A DNA stretch of 64,000 nucleotides from an uncultured Eubacterium sp. GTDB lineage: Bacteria; Bacillota; Clostridia; Oscillospirales; Acutalibacteraceae. A program made the position numbers and the translations under genes. The notes under the pieces were generated by a model that saw nothing but the letters and a program-made list of their open reading frames with translations, searched no databases and had not been told where the DNA came from. The stretch is from assembly GCF_945980375.1 (NCBI RefSeq), contig NZ_CAMFQO010000002.1, positions 1-64,000 on the forward strand. The letters are read 5' to 3'. Each line of letters starts with the position of its first letter. Within the stretch, counting starts at the first letter, position 1. Of this stretch, positions 1-9,132 are shown in pieces.

Positions 1-44
1 CACGTAAGGAGTCGTCGGCAGCGTCAGATGTGTATAAGAGACAG
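1..44 (+). other. Nextera/Tn5 sequencing adapter (artefact)
   Basis: Positions 12-44 match the 33-nt Illumina Nextera read-1 adapter, ending in the 19-bp Tn5 mosaic end AGATGTGTATAAGAGACAG (26-44). The bases before it, CAC plus GTAAGGAG (4-11), look like the end of the P5 adapter followed by the i5 index known as S505. This is library sequence left on the contig end, not part of the genome. The real sequence starts at 45. Confidence 0.97.
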
Positions 45-68
45 TTATTATTTATTTTTATAATAATA

Positions 69-97
69 TTGACTTATAGGTTATCTTCTACTATAAT
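69..97 (+). promoter_or_regulatory. dnaA promoter (sigma-A type)
   Basis: TTGACT (69-74), a 17-bp spacer, then TATAAT (92-97). Transcription would start near 104 and leave a leader of about 125 nt before dnaA. Apart from this, 45-229 is AT-rich, and I see no good DnaA box in it. The upstream part of the origin, if there is one, is cut off by the contig end. Confidence 0.8.
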
Positions 98-229
98 AGA
101 TTATGTATAGTGCCGTAATTTTGTTTTAACGCACCCAAACAGGATTATTTTAACAACGGCTGTATACCATCATTAATAAAAATAAAAACATTATACAATA
201 CATTTATAACACTAATAGGAGCAAAATTT

Positions 230-1567
230 ATGGAATCATATCAGGAATTATGGCAAAGTGTTCTCCTATATTGCAAGGAACAAACCAACGAAACAGCATA
301 CACGCTTTGGTTTGAGCCTATCGAAATGACATCGTTTAACGGAAGCGAAGCAACCCTAAAATTTAATACGGAATTCAAAAAGAATACCGTTGTCGGCAGA
401 TACGGCAGATTAATTAACCAAGCCTTCATTGAGGTTTGCGGATTTGAGGTTGATTTGAACTTTGTTTGTCCCGAGGATGAAATGAGTCAAAAGCAAAAAA
501 CGGAAAACAATCTTGCCGATTTTAAGAATGAAACATTTACCTTTGATAACTTTATTGTCGGCCCGAGCAACAGATTTGCATACGCTGCGGCAAAGGCAAT
601 CGCTGCCGACCCTGCCGGTCAGATAAGCAACGGAGAAGTATTTTATAATTACAACCCTTTATTTATTTACGGTGCAAGCGGTCTGGGCAAAACTCACCTC
701 TTAAACGCAATCTGCTACGAGGTTGAACGAAATTATCCGGAAATGAAAATAAAATATGTTAAGGCTGAAAACTTTGCAAACGAATTTATTGAAAGCCTTA
801 GCAAAAAAACAGTTGACGAATTTCACAACAATTACAGAAATAACATTGATTTGTTTTTGGTGGATGACATTCAGTTCATTGCAGGTAAAACACAAACCGA
901 GGAGGAATTTTTCCACACCTTTAACAGCCTTGTTGATAACGGAAAGCAGATTGTGCTGACCTCCGACCGTCCTCCAAAGGAAATTAAATCTCTCACCGAG
1001 CGCTTATGCTCTCGCTTTGAAAGCGGTCTTTTGGCTGATGTGCAGTCTCCCGAGTTTGAAACAAGATGTGCAATCATAAAAAGAAAGGCACAGCTTCTTG
1101 ATTTCAAAATTGAGGATGACAATGTTGTTGAATACATTGCACAAAACATCAAAACAAACATCCGTCAGCTTGAGGGCATTACAAAAAGGCTGAAGGCAAT
1201 ATGCAAATACAGCGAACAAAAGCCTACCATTGCCCTTGCACAAAGTGCTATCAAGGCGGTACAAAATGATGTAAGACCAATCGGTGACATCATCAAAACC
1301 ATTGTTGACGAGGTAAGCCGTACAACAGGAATATCCGTTGAGGACATTTACAGCAAAAAGCAAACCTCCGATGTCAGCATTGCACGAAAGATGTGCTTTT
1401 ACATAATTCGTGAGGTTACCGATATGAGCTTTAAGGCTATCGGTGAAAAGTTCGGCAAGGACCATTCTACCGTTATGTATAACGTAGAAAAGTTTGAAGA
1501 AAAGATGAAAAAGGATTCATCTCTTTCTTATCAGGTCAGTGACATAATCAATAACGTTAAGGAATAA
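230..1567 (+). CDS. dnaA: Chromosomal replication initiator DnaA
   Basis: ATP-dependent initiator that binds DnaA boxes and opens oriC. At 445 residues it has the normal length. The N-terminal helicase-interaction domain (about 1-80) is followed by a short linker and an AAA+ core with Walker A GASGLGKTH (148-156) and Walker B LFLVDDIQF (from 208). The C-terminal DNA-binding domain carries the signature DHSTVMYN (411-418). The ATG at 230 follows AGGAG at 217-221 with normal spacing. It is the first gene of a co-directional dnaA-dnaN-rlbA-recF-remB-gyrB-gyrA series. A promoter lies at 69-97, and DnaA boxes just downstream would allow origin-linked autoregulation. Confidence 0.98.
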   Translation: MESYQELWQSVLLYCKEQTNETAYTLWFEPIEMTSFNGSEATLKFNTEFKKNTVVGRYGRLINQAFIEVCGFEVDLNFVCPEDEMSQKQKTENNLADFKNETFTFDNFIVGPSNRFAYAAAKAIAADPAGQISNGEVFYNYNPLFIYGASGLGKTHLLNAICYEVERNYPEMKIKYVKAENFANEFIESLSKKTVDEFHNNYRNNIDLFLVDDIQFIAGKTQTEEEFFHTFNSLVDNGKQIVLTSDRPPKEIKSLTERLCSRFESGLLADVQSPEFETRCAIIKRKAQLLDFKIEDDNVVEYIAQNIKTNIRQLEGITKRLKAICKYSEQKPTIALAQSAIKAVQNDVRPIGDIIKTIVDEVSRTTGISVEDIYSKKQTSDVSIARKMCFYIIREVTDMSFKAIGEKFGKDHSTVMYNVEKFEEKMKKDSSLSYQVSDIINNVKE

Positions 1568-1870
1568 ATATTCCACAAAATTTTCCTTTTCCACAGATAA
1601 AGTTTTAACATCCTATGTGGAAAGACAAAATTTTACACATATTCAACATTTTTTGAACAATGGCAATGTTAAATATTTTTGGATGAAAAATGTGTATTTT
1701 CAAGACCTTTGAGAGTTTTACACATTTTGCACCGCCTCTAATACTATTACTATAAGAATGATATATTGTGATAGAAATTTTTTGCATCGAAGCAAAATCG
1801 TGTGCCGACAGGCAAAAATTTTTAACAATACTCAAAACGTAAATTTTATAGCTGTAAAAGGAGCATAAAT
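1568..1870 (+). other. oriC: Candidate oriC: DnaA-box cluster and AT-rich DNA between dnaA and dnaN
   Basis: This 303-bp gap has no gene. It holds several 9-mers close to the DnaA box (TTATCCACA): TATTCCACA (1569-1577), TTTTCCACA (1587-1595), TGTGGAAAG on the other strand (1616-1624), and TTTTACACA at 1631-1639 and 1716-1724. The stretch from about 1655 to 1780 is very AT-rich and could be the unwinding element. In Bacillus the dnaA-dnaN gap carries the essential boxes and the unwinding site, so this is the best origin candidate here. The boxes are imperfect, so the exact functional set is a guess. The dnaN ribosome site AAAGGAG lies at its end. Confidence 0.75.
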
Positions 1871-2983
1871 ATGAAATTTATATGCAACACAAGGGAATTA
1901 TCAACTGCCTGCAACAATGTTATCAGAGCGGTCAGCACAAAGGTTACCATTCCTACAATTGAAGGTATTCTCATTGAATGCGGCAGCAATACACTCAGCC
2001 TTACCGGCTACGACTTTGAATTCGGTATCAACACAATTATGAATGTTGATGTTATTGAGCCGGGTGCAATAGTTATTAATGCCAAGGTGCTTTGTGATAT
2101 TATCAGAAAGCTTAATAATGATGAGGTTACCATTGAAACCAACGGAACATCTGTTTCTATTATCAGCGGAGCGGCACAGTACAATATTACAGGTATTGAT
2201 GCCGATGATTATCCCGAGCTTCCGTCGGTTAATAACGGTAAAAGGATAGAACTTGAGCAAAGCATTATTTATTCTATGATCAATCAAACCGTATTTGCCG
2301 TTGCAGATACAGAATCGTCAAAGCCTGTTTATACAGGATTAAAATTTGTTATTGAAAACGGAATGCTTACTATGGTTGGTGTTGACGGCTACCGTCTTGC
2401 TATCAGAAAGGAAAGCATTGGCTACGACGGCGAGGATATTGAATTTGTTGTTCCAAAGAAAACAATTAAGGAAATAATTAAGCTGTTTAATTTGGAGGAC
2501 GACAAAAAAATCAGTATGCTTATCAGCAAGCGACACATTGTATTTGAAATAGATAATTACAGCATAATCAGCAGATTGCTTGACGGTGAATTTATTGATT
2601 ATCAGGCGGCTATTCCAAAGGTATCGTCAACAACAATTCTTATCAATACAAATGATGCTATTGATTGCATTGAAAGAACATTGCCTGTTATTGAAAATAA
2701 TCAAAAAAACCCTATCAGATGCCTGTTTGACGGTGACCAAATGAGAGTCAGCACCGTATCAAGCCTCGGTAGAGTTGTTGACTATACACACGCAAACACC
2801 TCCGGTGACAGAGTGGAAATAGGCTTTAATTCAAAATTTATGCTTGACGCTCTTCACGCAAGCGATACAGATGAGGTTAAAATTGAGCTTGGCGGTCCTG
2901 TAAGCCCTGCAGTAATTAAGCCTATTAATTCAGACAGCTTTATTTTTCTTGTATTGCCAATGAGGTTAAAAAATGAAAATTAA
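1871..2983 (+). CDS. dnaN: DNA polymerase III beta sliding clamp
   Basis: Ring-shaped processivity clamp that tethers DNA polymerase and other replication and repair proteins to DNA. The 370 residues match the family length (about 366-380) and cover the three repeated clamp folds. The C-terminal tail ends in the typical LPMR-type motif (VLPMRLKNEN). The ATG is preceded by AAAGGAG. The 3' end overlaps the next gene by 11 nt, so the two are probably translationally coupled. Identification rests on the whole-length sequence and on its place directly after dnaA. Confidence 0.97.
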   Translation: MKFICNTRELSTACNNVIRAVSTKVTIPTIEGILIECGSNTLSLTGYDFEFGINTIMNVDVIEPGAIVINAKVLCDIIRKLNNDEVTIETNGTSVSIISGAAQYNITGIDADDYPELPSVNNGKRIELEQSIIYSMINQTVFAVADTESSKPVYTGLKFVIENGMLTMVGVDGYRLAIRKESIGYDGEDIEFVVPKKTIKEIIKLFNLEDDKKISMLISKRHIVFEIDNYSIISRLLDGEFIDYQAAIPKVSSTTILINTNDAIDCIERTLPVIENNQKNPIRCLFDGDQMRVSTVSSLGRVVDYTHANTSGDRVEIGFNSKFMLDALHASDTDEVKIELGGPVSPAVIKPINSDSFIFLVLPMRLKNEN

Positions 2984-3221
2984 GGTTAAGGCAGCTCCTC
3001 ATGAAAAGCAGGAGGTAAAAATCAATACGGATTTTATTCAGCTGCAGTCCTTTTTGAAATTTAAGGGTATAGCAGAAACGGGCGGTCAGGCAAAGGAATT
3101 TATACAGGACGGTATCATCAGAGTAAACGGTGAGGTTTGTACTGCTCGCGGAAAAAAAATAAGAAACGGTGATGTGGTTACTGCATTTGCCGTAGATTAT
3201 ACAATCGTAAATGAAGATTAA
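2973..3221 (+). CDS. rlbA: S4-domain RNA-binding protein RlbA/YaaA
   Basis: Small S4-like RNA-binding protein of 82 residues, the usual partner between dnaN and recF in Firmicutes. The S4 fold spans roughly residues 20-75, with the typical core IRVNGEVCTARGKKIRNGD. It overlaps dnaN by 11 nt upstream and recF by 11 nt downstream. This tight packing fits translational coupling. Its molecular role is not well established; ribosome-related binding has been proposed for the family. Confidence 0.93.
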   Translation: MKIKVKAAPHEKQEVKINTDFIQLQSFLKFKGIAETGGQAKEFIQDGIIRVNGEVCTARGKKIRNGDVVTAFAVDYTIVNED

Positions 3222-4302
3222 ATCAATTCAAATAGAAAATTACAGAAATATATCGGCTCTTTCAACGGATTTTGACGATGTCAATATCATATGGGGAGAA
3301 AATGCACAGGGCAAAACAAATCTGCTTGAAGCAATATATTTGTTCAGCGGAGCAAAAAGCTTTAGGGGTGCGAGGGATAAGGAATTAATATCCTTTAACA
3401 AAAGCAATGCAAGGTTGAAAATTGATTTTGAAGCACAGGGCAGAGAGCAGTTTGCTCAAATTGATATAGGCAACAAAAGGACAGTTTGGCTAAACGGCAT
3501 AAAAAAACGCAGTGCAACGGAGCTTGGCGGTGTGATAAAAACAATTATTTTCAGCCCCGACCATCTTAATATGATTAAAGAAGGTCCGGCAGAAAGGCGA
3601 AAATTTGTTGACGGTGCACTGTGCCAAATAAAATCAAGCTATCGCAATCTGCTAAAGGATTACAATAGAAGCCTTGAACAACGAAATGCCTTGCTTAAAA
3701 AAGCAGACGAGGCAACGGATATTGAGCCTATGCTTGAGGTTTGGAATATCAATTTGGCAAGCACAGGTGCAAAGATTATATTTCAGCGAATGAACTATCT
3801 TAAAGCACTTAAGCCTTATCTTGAGGAAATATTCAGCGGAATAAGCAACGGGCGTGAAAGCATAGAGATTGCATATATCGGCAGCGATACATATGATTTT
3901 AATATTGACGATATAGAGCATAAGCTGTATGAAAGGCTTAAATCTCACACAAGGGTTGATGTGCTTAATCACACAACAACAAAGGGTCCGCACCGTGATG
4001 ATATAGAAATTCTTATCAACGGCAAATCGGTAAAGACCTACGGCAGTCAGGGGCAACAAAGAAGCAGTGTCATTGCGCTGAAGCTTGCAGAGGCAAGCCT
4101 GCTAAAAGAAATGACGGGCGAAAATCCTATTGCGTTGCTTGATGATGTTATGAGTGAGCTTGACGAAAAACGGCAGGATTACATCCTAAATCACATTAAG
4201 GATTTGCAGGTTTTTATCACCTGCTGTGACAAGGAAACAGTGCTGAGACTCAAAAATGGCAAAAACCTGCATATGCAAAACGGTGCTTTGCCGGAGGAAT
4301 AA
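3211..4302 (+). CDS. recF: DNA replication/repair protein RecF
   Basis: SMC-like ATPase that helps load RecA at single-strand gaps (RecFOR pathway). At 363 residues it is normal. Visible motifs are Walker A GENAQGKTN (29-37), the ABC-type signature SQGQQRS (279-285), and Walker B IALLDD with the two Asp at 311-312. It overlaps rlbA by 11 nt and ends 2 nt before remB, so it belongs to the same transcription unit. Confidence 0.97.
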   Translation: MKIKSIQIENYRNISALSTDFDDVNIIWGENAQGKTNLLEAIYLFSGAKSFRGARDKELISFNKSNARLKIDFEAQGREQFAQIDIGNKRTVWLNGIKKRSATELGGVIKTIIFSPDHLNMIKEGPAERRKFVDGALCQIKSSYRNLLKDYNRSLEQRNALLKKADEATDIEPMLEVWNINLASTGAKIIFQRMNYLKALKPYLEEIFSGISNGRESIEIAYIGSDTYDFNIDDIEHKLYERLKSHTRVDVLNHTTTKGPHRDDIEILINGKSVKTYGSQGQQRSSVIALKLAEASLLKEMTGENPIALLDDVMSELDEKRQDYILNHIKDLQVFITCCDKETVLRLKNGKNLHMQNGALPEE

Positions 4303-4304
4303 TT

Positions 4305-4538
4305 ATGTACCTGCATATAGGCGAGGATGTTCTTGTTAAGGACAGCGAGATTATCGGTATTTTTGATATGGATACATCAACGGTTAACAAGGCAACAAGA
4401 GATTATCTTAAAAAAGCTCAAGCCGACAGGCGAGTAATTTATGTAAACTATGACCTGCCTAAATGCTTTGTTGTAACAGACAAAAGTGTTTATGTAAGTC
4501 CGATAAACACCGGCACACTTAACAAGCGTGCCAAGTAA
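4305..4538 (+). CDS. remB: Extracellular matrix regulator RemB (DUF370)
   Basis: 77-residue DUF370 protein in the position of B. subtilis yaaB/remB, between recF and gyrB. RemB supports matrix gene expression in B. subtilis; its DUF370 relative RemA binds DNA directly. The sequence has the family start MYLHIGEDVLV and the central IFDMDTSTVNKATRDYL stretch. It begins 2 nt after recF, so it is probably cotranscribed. A role in this organism is inferred only from family and gene order. Confidence 0.88.
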   Translation: MYLHIGEDVLVKDSEIIGIFDMDTSTVNKATRDYLKKAQADRRVIYVNYDLPKCFVVTDKSVYVSPINTGTLNKRAK

Positions 4539-4553
4539 AAAAGAGGTTATTAA

Positions 4554-6548
4554 ATGGCTGAGGAAATAAAAACAACTAATCTTGAAGAAGAGGATATGAA
4601 TACGGTTGTAACCGAGGAATACAATGCCGATGACATTCAGGTATTGGAGGGTCTTGAGGCTGTAAGAAAGCGTCCGGGAATGTATATCGGTTCAACAGGA
4701 CCGAGAGGCTTGCACCACCTTGTTTATGAGATTGTGGACAATTCCATTGACGAGGCACTTGCAGGCTTTTGTACCCATATTGAAACCGAGATTTTGCCGG
4801 ACAACATTATTACCGTTCGTGATAACGGTCGTGGTATTCCGACAGGTATTAACGAAAAAATGGGCTTGCCTGCCGTAACGGTTGTACTTACCGTATTGCA
4901 CGCAGGCGGTAAATTCGGCGGCTCCGGATACAAGGTATCGGGCGGCTTGCACGGTGTTGGCTCATCTGTTGTAAACGCACTTTCTGAATGGCTTGAGGTT
5001 GAGGTAACCCAAAACGGCCACATCTATTCGCAACGCTTTGAAAGGGGTGTGCCGGTAAACGACCTGCACATTATCGGTGACAGTGACGGTCACGGTACAT
5101 TCATCAGGTTTAAGGCAGATTCCGAGATTTTTCAGGAGACAACAAAGTACGATTTTGAGGTGCTTCAAAGACGTCTTCGTGAGCAGGCGTTCCTTAACGC
5201 AGGTCTTTCTATCAGCCTTACCGATAAAAGAGAGCTCATCGACAAGCCACAGGACGACAAATACGGTGACGATGAGCACACCGAGGTTTACTGCTACGAG
5301 GGCGGTATTCGTTCATTTGTAGAGTGGATTAACGAAAGCAGAGGACTTAATCCTATTCAGGACGAGGTTATCCACATTTCCACCACCAAAGAGGACAGAA
5401 GTGCGGAAATTGCACTTTGCTATACCGACAGCTACGCAGAAACAAAGCTTTCATTTGCAAATAACATTAACACTGTTGACGGCGGTACACACGAAACAGG
5501 CTTCAAAACCGCACTTACAAGAGTGTTTAATGACTACGGCAAGAAATACGGAATACTTAAGGACAGCGACAAAAAATTCTCCGGTGAGGACGTTCGTGAG
5601 GGTATCACCGTTGTTATTTCCGTAAAGCTTACTGAGGCACAGTTTGAGGGACAGACAAAGGGCAAGCTCGGTAACACGGACATTACCGGACTTGTATCAA
5701 GCCTGACCTATGACAAGCTGATGACATATTTTGAGGAGCATCCGCAGGTTGCAAAAACCCTGCTCAACAAATCGCTTGAGGCTTCCCGTGCAAGAGAGGC
5801 CGCAAGAAAGGCAAGAGAAAACGCAAGGCGTAAATCTCCTCTTGAAAGCAATTCACTTCCGGGTAAGCTTTCGGACTGTACATCAAAGGACCCTGAAAAA
5901 TGCGAAATCTACATTGTCGAGGGTGACTCTGCGGGAGGCTCTGCAAAGCTTGGCCGTGACCCACAGTATATGGCAATTCTTCCGCTTTGGGGCAAGATGC
6001 TTAATGTGGAAAAGGCAAGGCTTGACAAGGTGTACGGCAACGAAAAGCTTGTACCGGTTATCACAGCGCTCGGCACAGGTATCGGCGAGGATTTTGACAT
6101 AACAAAGCTTCGCTACCACAAAATTGTACTGATGGCAGATGCCGATGTCGACGGTGCACATATCACAACTCTTTTGCTGACCTTCTTCTTTAGATATATG
6201 CCACAGCTCATTGAAGATGGGCACATCTATTTGGCACAGCCACCTCTCTTTAAGGTAACAAAGAACAAGAAGAGCGAATACGCATATACGGACGAGCAAC
6301 GTGACGCGCTTATTGAACAAATGGGCGGAGACTGCGATGTTCAGCGATACAAGGGTCTTGGTGAGATGGACCCTGAACAGCTGTGGGAAACCACTATGGA
6401 CCCCGAGTTCAGAACAATGAAGAGAATTACAATTGACGACGCTCAAATTGCAAGCGAAAACTTCTCTATCCTTATGGGTGAAGAGGTTGAGCCAAGACGA
6501 CAATTCATTGAGCAAAACGCAAAATTCGTAAAGAATTTGGATATATAA
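4554..6548 (+). CDS. gyrB: DNA gyrase subunit B
   Basis: ATPase and TOPRIM subunit of the type IIA topoisomerase that introduces negative supercoils. It has 664 residues, with about 20 extra acidic residues at the N-terminus before the conserved start ([20 protein letters not shown]). The GHKL ATPase has the catalytic Glu59 and Asn63 in [11 protein letters not shown], then DNGRGIP and GLHGVGSS. The TOPRIM domain has EGDSAGG (from Glu456) and DADVDG (Asp529, 531, 533). The C-terminal QRYKGLGEM tail is present. A later ATG, at the 15th codon, could also be the start. gyrA follows after 26 nt. Confidence 0.98.
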   Translation: MAEEIKTTNLEEEDMNTVVTEEYNADDIQVLEGLEAVRKRPGMYIGSTGPRGLHHLVYEIVDNSIDEALAGFCTHIETEILPDNIITVRDNGRGIPTGINEKMGLPAVTVVLTVLHAGGKFGGSGYKVSGGLHGVGSSVVNALSEWLEVEVTQNGHIYSQRFERGVPVNDLHIIGDSDGHGTFIRFKADSEIFQETTKYDFEVLQRRLREQAFLNAGLSISLTDKRELIDKPQDDKYGDDEHTEVYCYEGGIRSFVEWINESRGLNPIQDEVIHISTTKEDRSAEIALCYTDSYAETKLSFANNINTVDGGTHETGFKTALTRVFNDYGKKYGILKDSDKKFSGEDVREGITVVISVKLTEAQFEGQTKGKLGNTDITGLVSSLTYDKLMTYFEEHPQVAKTLLNKSLEASRAREAARKARENARRKSPLESNSLPGKLSDCTSKDPEKCEIYIVEGDSAGGSAKLGRDPQYMAILPLWGKMLNVEKARLDKVYGNEKLVPVITALGTGIGEDFDITKLRYHKIVLMADADVDGAHITTLLLTFFFRYMPQLIEDGHIYLAQPPLFKVTKNKKSEYAYTDEQRDALIEQMGGDCDVQRYKGLGEMDPEQLWETTMDPEFRTMKRITIDDAQIASENFSILMGEEVEPRRQFIEQNAKFVKNLDI

Positions 6549-6574
6549 AGAAGTTAGGATAAGGAGATATTAAA

Positions 6575-9097
6575 ATGGCTAAAAATGAAGTAGTGCGTGA
6601 CAATATTGATTATTCTAACCAAAAGATAATTGATGTTGAAATCAGCAAGGAAATACGCAGTGCCTTTTTGGATTACTCCATGAGTGTTATCGTGGCACGT
6701 GCCCTGCCTGATGTAAGGGACGGCTTAAAGCCTGTTCACAGAAGAATACTTTATGCAATGTACAACACAGGGCTTTATCCTGACAAGGCTTACCGTAAGT
6801 GTGCCACCACCGTCGGTGAAGTGCTCGGTCACTACCATCCGCACGGTGACGCATCCGTTTATGACGCCATGGTAAGAATGGCGCAGGATTTTTCGCTGCG
6901 TCATCCGTTAGTTGACGGCCACGGCAACTTCGGTAGTATTGACGGCGACCCTGCCGCTGCCTACCGTTACACCGAGGCAAGAATGAGCAAAATCTCGATG
7001 AAGATGCTTGAGGACATCAAAAAGGACACTGTTAATTGGCTGCCGAACTTTGATGACACCGAGGTTGAGCCTGAGGTTTTGCCGACAAAATTCCCGTGCC
7101 TGCTTATCAACGGCTCATCGGGTATTGCCGTTGGTATGGCAACAAACGTTCCGCCGCATAATATGGGCGAGGTTGCAGAGGGTGTTTGCTGTCTTATTGA
7201 CAACCCGGATGCAGAGCTTGACGAAATTATGCAGCACATCAAGGGCCCCGACTTCCCTACCTACGGTATTATTATGGGTGCAAAGGGCATCAAGGAAGCA
7301 TATGCAACGGGCAGAGGTAAAATAGTTATCCGTGCAAGAGCCGAGATAAAGGAAACAAAGAACGACAGATTTAAGATTGTTGTTACCGAGCTCCCTTACG
7401 GTGTAAACAAAAGAAGGCTTATTGAAAAGATTGCCGATTTGTGCAAGGAAAAGAGAATTGAAGGCATTGCCGATATTCAGGACTATACCGACAGACACGG
7501 TATGCACATTGAAATTACCGTTAAAAGAGATGCAAATGCCCAGGTAGTACTAAACAATCTTTACAAAATGACAGATATGCAAACAACCTTTGGTGTGATT
7601 TTGCTTGCACTTGACAACGGCGTGCCTAAAATCCTTACACTAAAGCAGATTTTGCAAAAATACATTGCGTTCCAAGAGGAAATAATCACAAGAAGAACAA
7701 GATTTTACCTCAAAAAAGCAGAGGAGCGCGCTCATATTTTGGAGGGACTTGCAAAGGCGCTTGACATTGTTGACGATGTTATTGCAACAATTCGTGCCTG
7801 CCGTGGCGGACAGGCCGAGGCAAAGCAGGCTATTATGGACAAGTTTGGCTTTGACGAGCCACAGGCAAGCGCTATTGTGGCATACCGTCTCGGTCAGTTG
7901 GCAGGTCTTGAAATTGAAAAGATTATGAACGAGTTGGACGAGCTCCACGAAAAAATCAAGGACTACAACGACATTCTTCAAAACGAGTACAGGGTGCTTG
8001 ACATCATCAAAACGGAAATCCGCGAGGTTGCCGACAAGTACGGCGACGAAAGAAGAACGGAAATTTCCGCATTTACGGGTGATGTTGACGATGAGGACCT
8101 CATTCCTGTTGAGGACTGCATACTCACCCTTACCGAAAGAGGCTACATCAAGCGCCAGACCGTTGACACCTACAAGGCTCAAAACCGCGGAGGCAAGGGC
8201 ATTATGGGTATGTCAAGGCGCGAGGAGGATGTTGCAAAGAATATGTTTACCTGCTCTACCCACGATGCAATTCTTATCTTTACAAATATGGGCAGAGTGT
8301 TTAAGCTAAAGGGCTACCAAATCCCCGAGGCCTCAAGAACAAGCAAGGGTATGAACGTTATCAACCTGCTTCCTATCGAGCAGGAGGAACGCGTAACCGC
8401 TATGGTTAAGGTGCCAAAGGACAGCGAGCGCGAATATCTGTGTATGGTAACACGCAACGGTGTTATCAAGCGTACTGCACTTAACCAATACGACCATATC
8501 AGAAAAACCGGTATTATTGCCATCAATCTTGACGAGGGCGACGAGCTGTGCTGGGTTGAAATTACTGACGGCGAGCGCAATCTTATCGTTGCCACTCACG
8601 ACGGTATGGCAATCTGCTTTAAGGAGGAGGATGCCCGACTTATAGGCAGAACAGCAAGAGGCGTTAGGGCAATTCAGCTTGCCGAGGGCGACTACGTTGT
8701 AGGCTTTGCGGTTGCTGTGCCCGATATGACTCTGCTTACCGTATCTGAAACCGGCTACGGCAGAAGGTCTGAATTTGAAGGTTACAGAGTTCAGGGAAGA
8801 GCCGGCAAGGGACTTATTAACTACCACACCGAAAAATACGGCAAGGTAGCAATGATTGCTCCCGTTTTGGATGAAAATGATGTTATTATGATAACCTCGG
8901 ACGGTGTTGTTATCCGCACCCATGCAGACCAAATTTCGCTTATCAAGCGAGGCGGAAAGGGTGTTAAGGTTATGACCGTTAAGGAGGGCGAAAAGGTTGC
9001 AACCATCGGCATCGTAGAGCGCGCAGCTGACGAGGAGGAAATTACTGCTCCCGAGCCTGCCGACGATGTTCAGGAGGAAGAAGCAACCGAGGAATAA
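6575..9097 (+). CDS. gyrA: DNA gyrase subunit A
   Basis: DNA cleavage and wrapping subunit of gyrase, 840 residues. The catalytic tyrosine is Tyr132, in AAYRYTEAR. The C-terminal wrapping domain has the GyrA box QNRGGKG, which separates it from ParC, and an acidic tail. The quinolone-determining segment reads [10 protein letters not shown], so the residue matching E. coli Ser83 is alanine (Ala93 here), while the Asp87 equivalent is kept. An AAGGAG site precedes the ATG. It is likely cotranscribed with gyrB. Confidence 0.98.
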   Translation: MAKNEVVRDNIDYSNQKIIDVEISKEIRSAFLDYSMSVIVARALPDVRDGLKPVHRRILYAMYNTGLYPDKAYRKCATTVGEVLGHYHPHGDASVYDAMVRMAQDFSLRHPLVDGHGNFGSIDGDPAAAYRYTEARMSKISMKMLEDIKKDTVNWLPNFDDTEVEPEVLPTKFPCLLINGSSGIAVGMATNVPPHNMGEVAEGVCCLIDNPDAELDEIMQHIKGPDFPTYGIIMGAKGIKEAYATGRGKIVIRARAEIKETKNDRFKIVVTELPYGVNKRRLIEKIADLCKEKRIEGIADIQDYTDRHGMHIEITVKRDANAQVVLNNLYKMTDMQTTFGVILLALDNGVPKILTLKQILQKYIAFQEEIITRRTRFYLKKAEERAHILEGLAKALDIVDDVIATIRACRGGQAEAKQAIMDKFGFDEPQASAIVAYRLGQLAGLEIEKIMNELDELHEKIKDYNDILQNEYRVLDIIKTEIREVADKYGDERRTEISAFTGDVDDEDLIPVEDCILTLTERGYIKRQTVDTYKAQNRGGKGIMGMSRREEDVAKNMFTCSTHDAILIFTNMGRVFKLKGYQIPEASRTSKGMNVINLLPIEQEERVTAMVKVPKDSEREYLCMVTRNGVIKRTALNQYDHIRKTGIIAINLDEGDELCWVEITDGERNLIVATHDGMAICFKEEDARLIGRTARGVRAIQLAEGDYVVGFAVAVPDMTLLTVSETGYGRRSEFEGYRVQGRAGKGLINYHTEKYGKVAMIAPVLDENDVIMITSDGVVIRTHADQISLIKRGGKGVKVMTVKEGEKVATIGIVERAADEEEITAPEPADDVQEEEATEE

Positions 9098-9132
9098 CAG
9101 CAATATCTTTGTGATATAAGAGGAGCAAGTTT

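Noticed and set aside
8333-9103. 256-codon open frame on the minus strand inside gyrA
   Set aside because: It is fully covered by the strongly conserved gyrA frame, has no ribosome site, and encodes no recognisable protein. The same holds for the minus frames inside gyrB (5883-6515), mnmG and metH.
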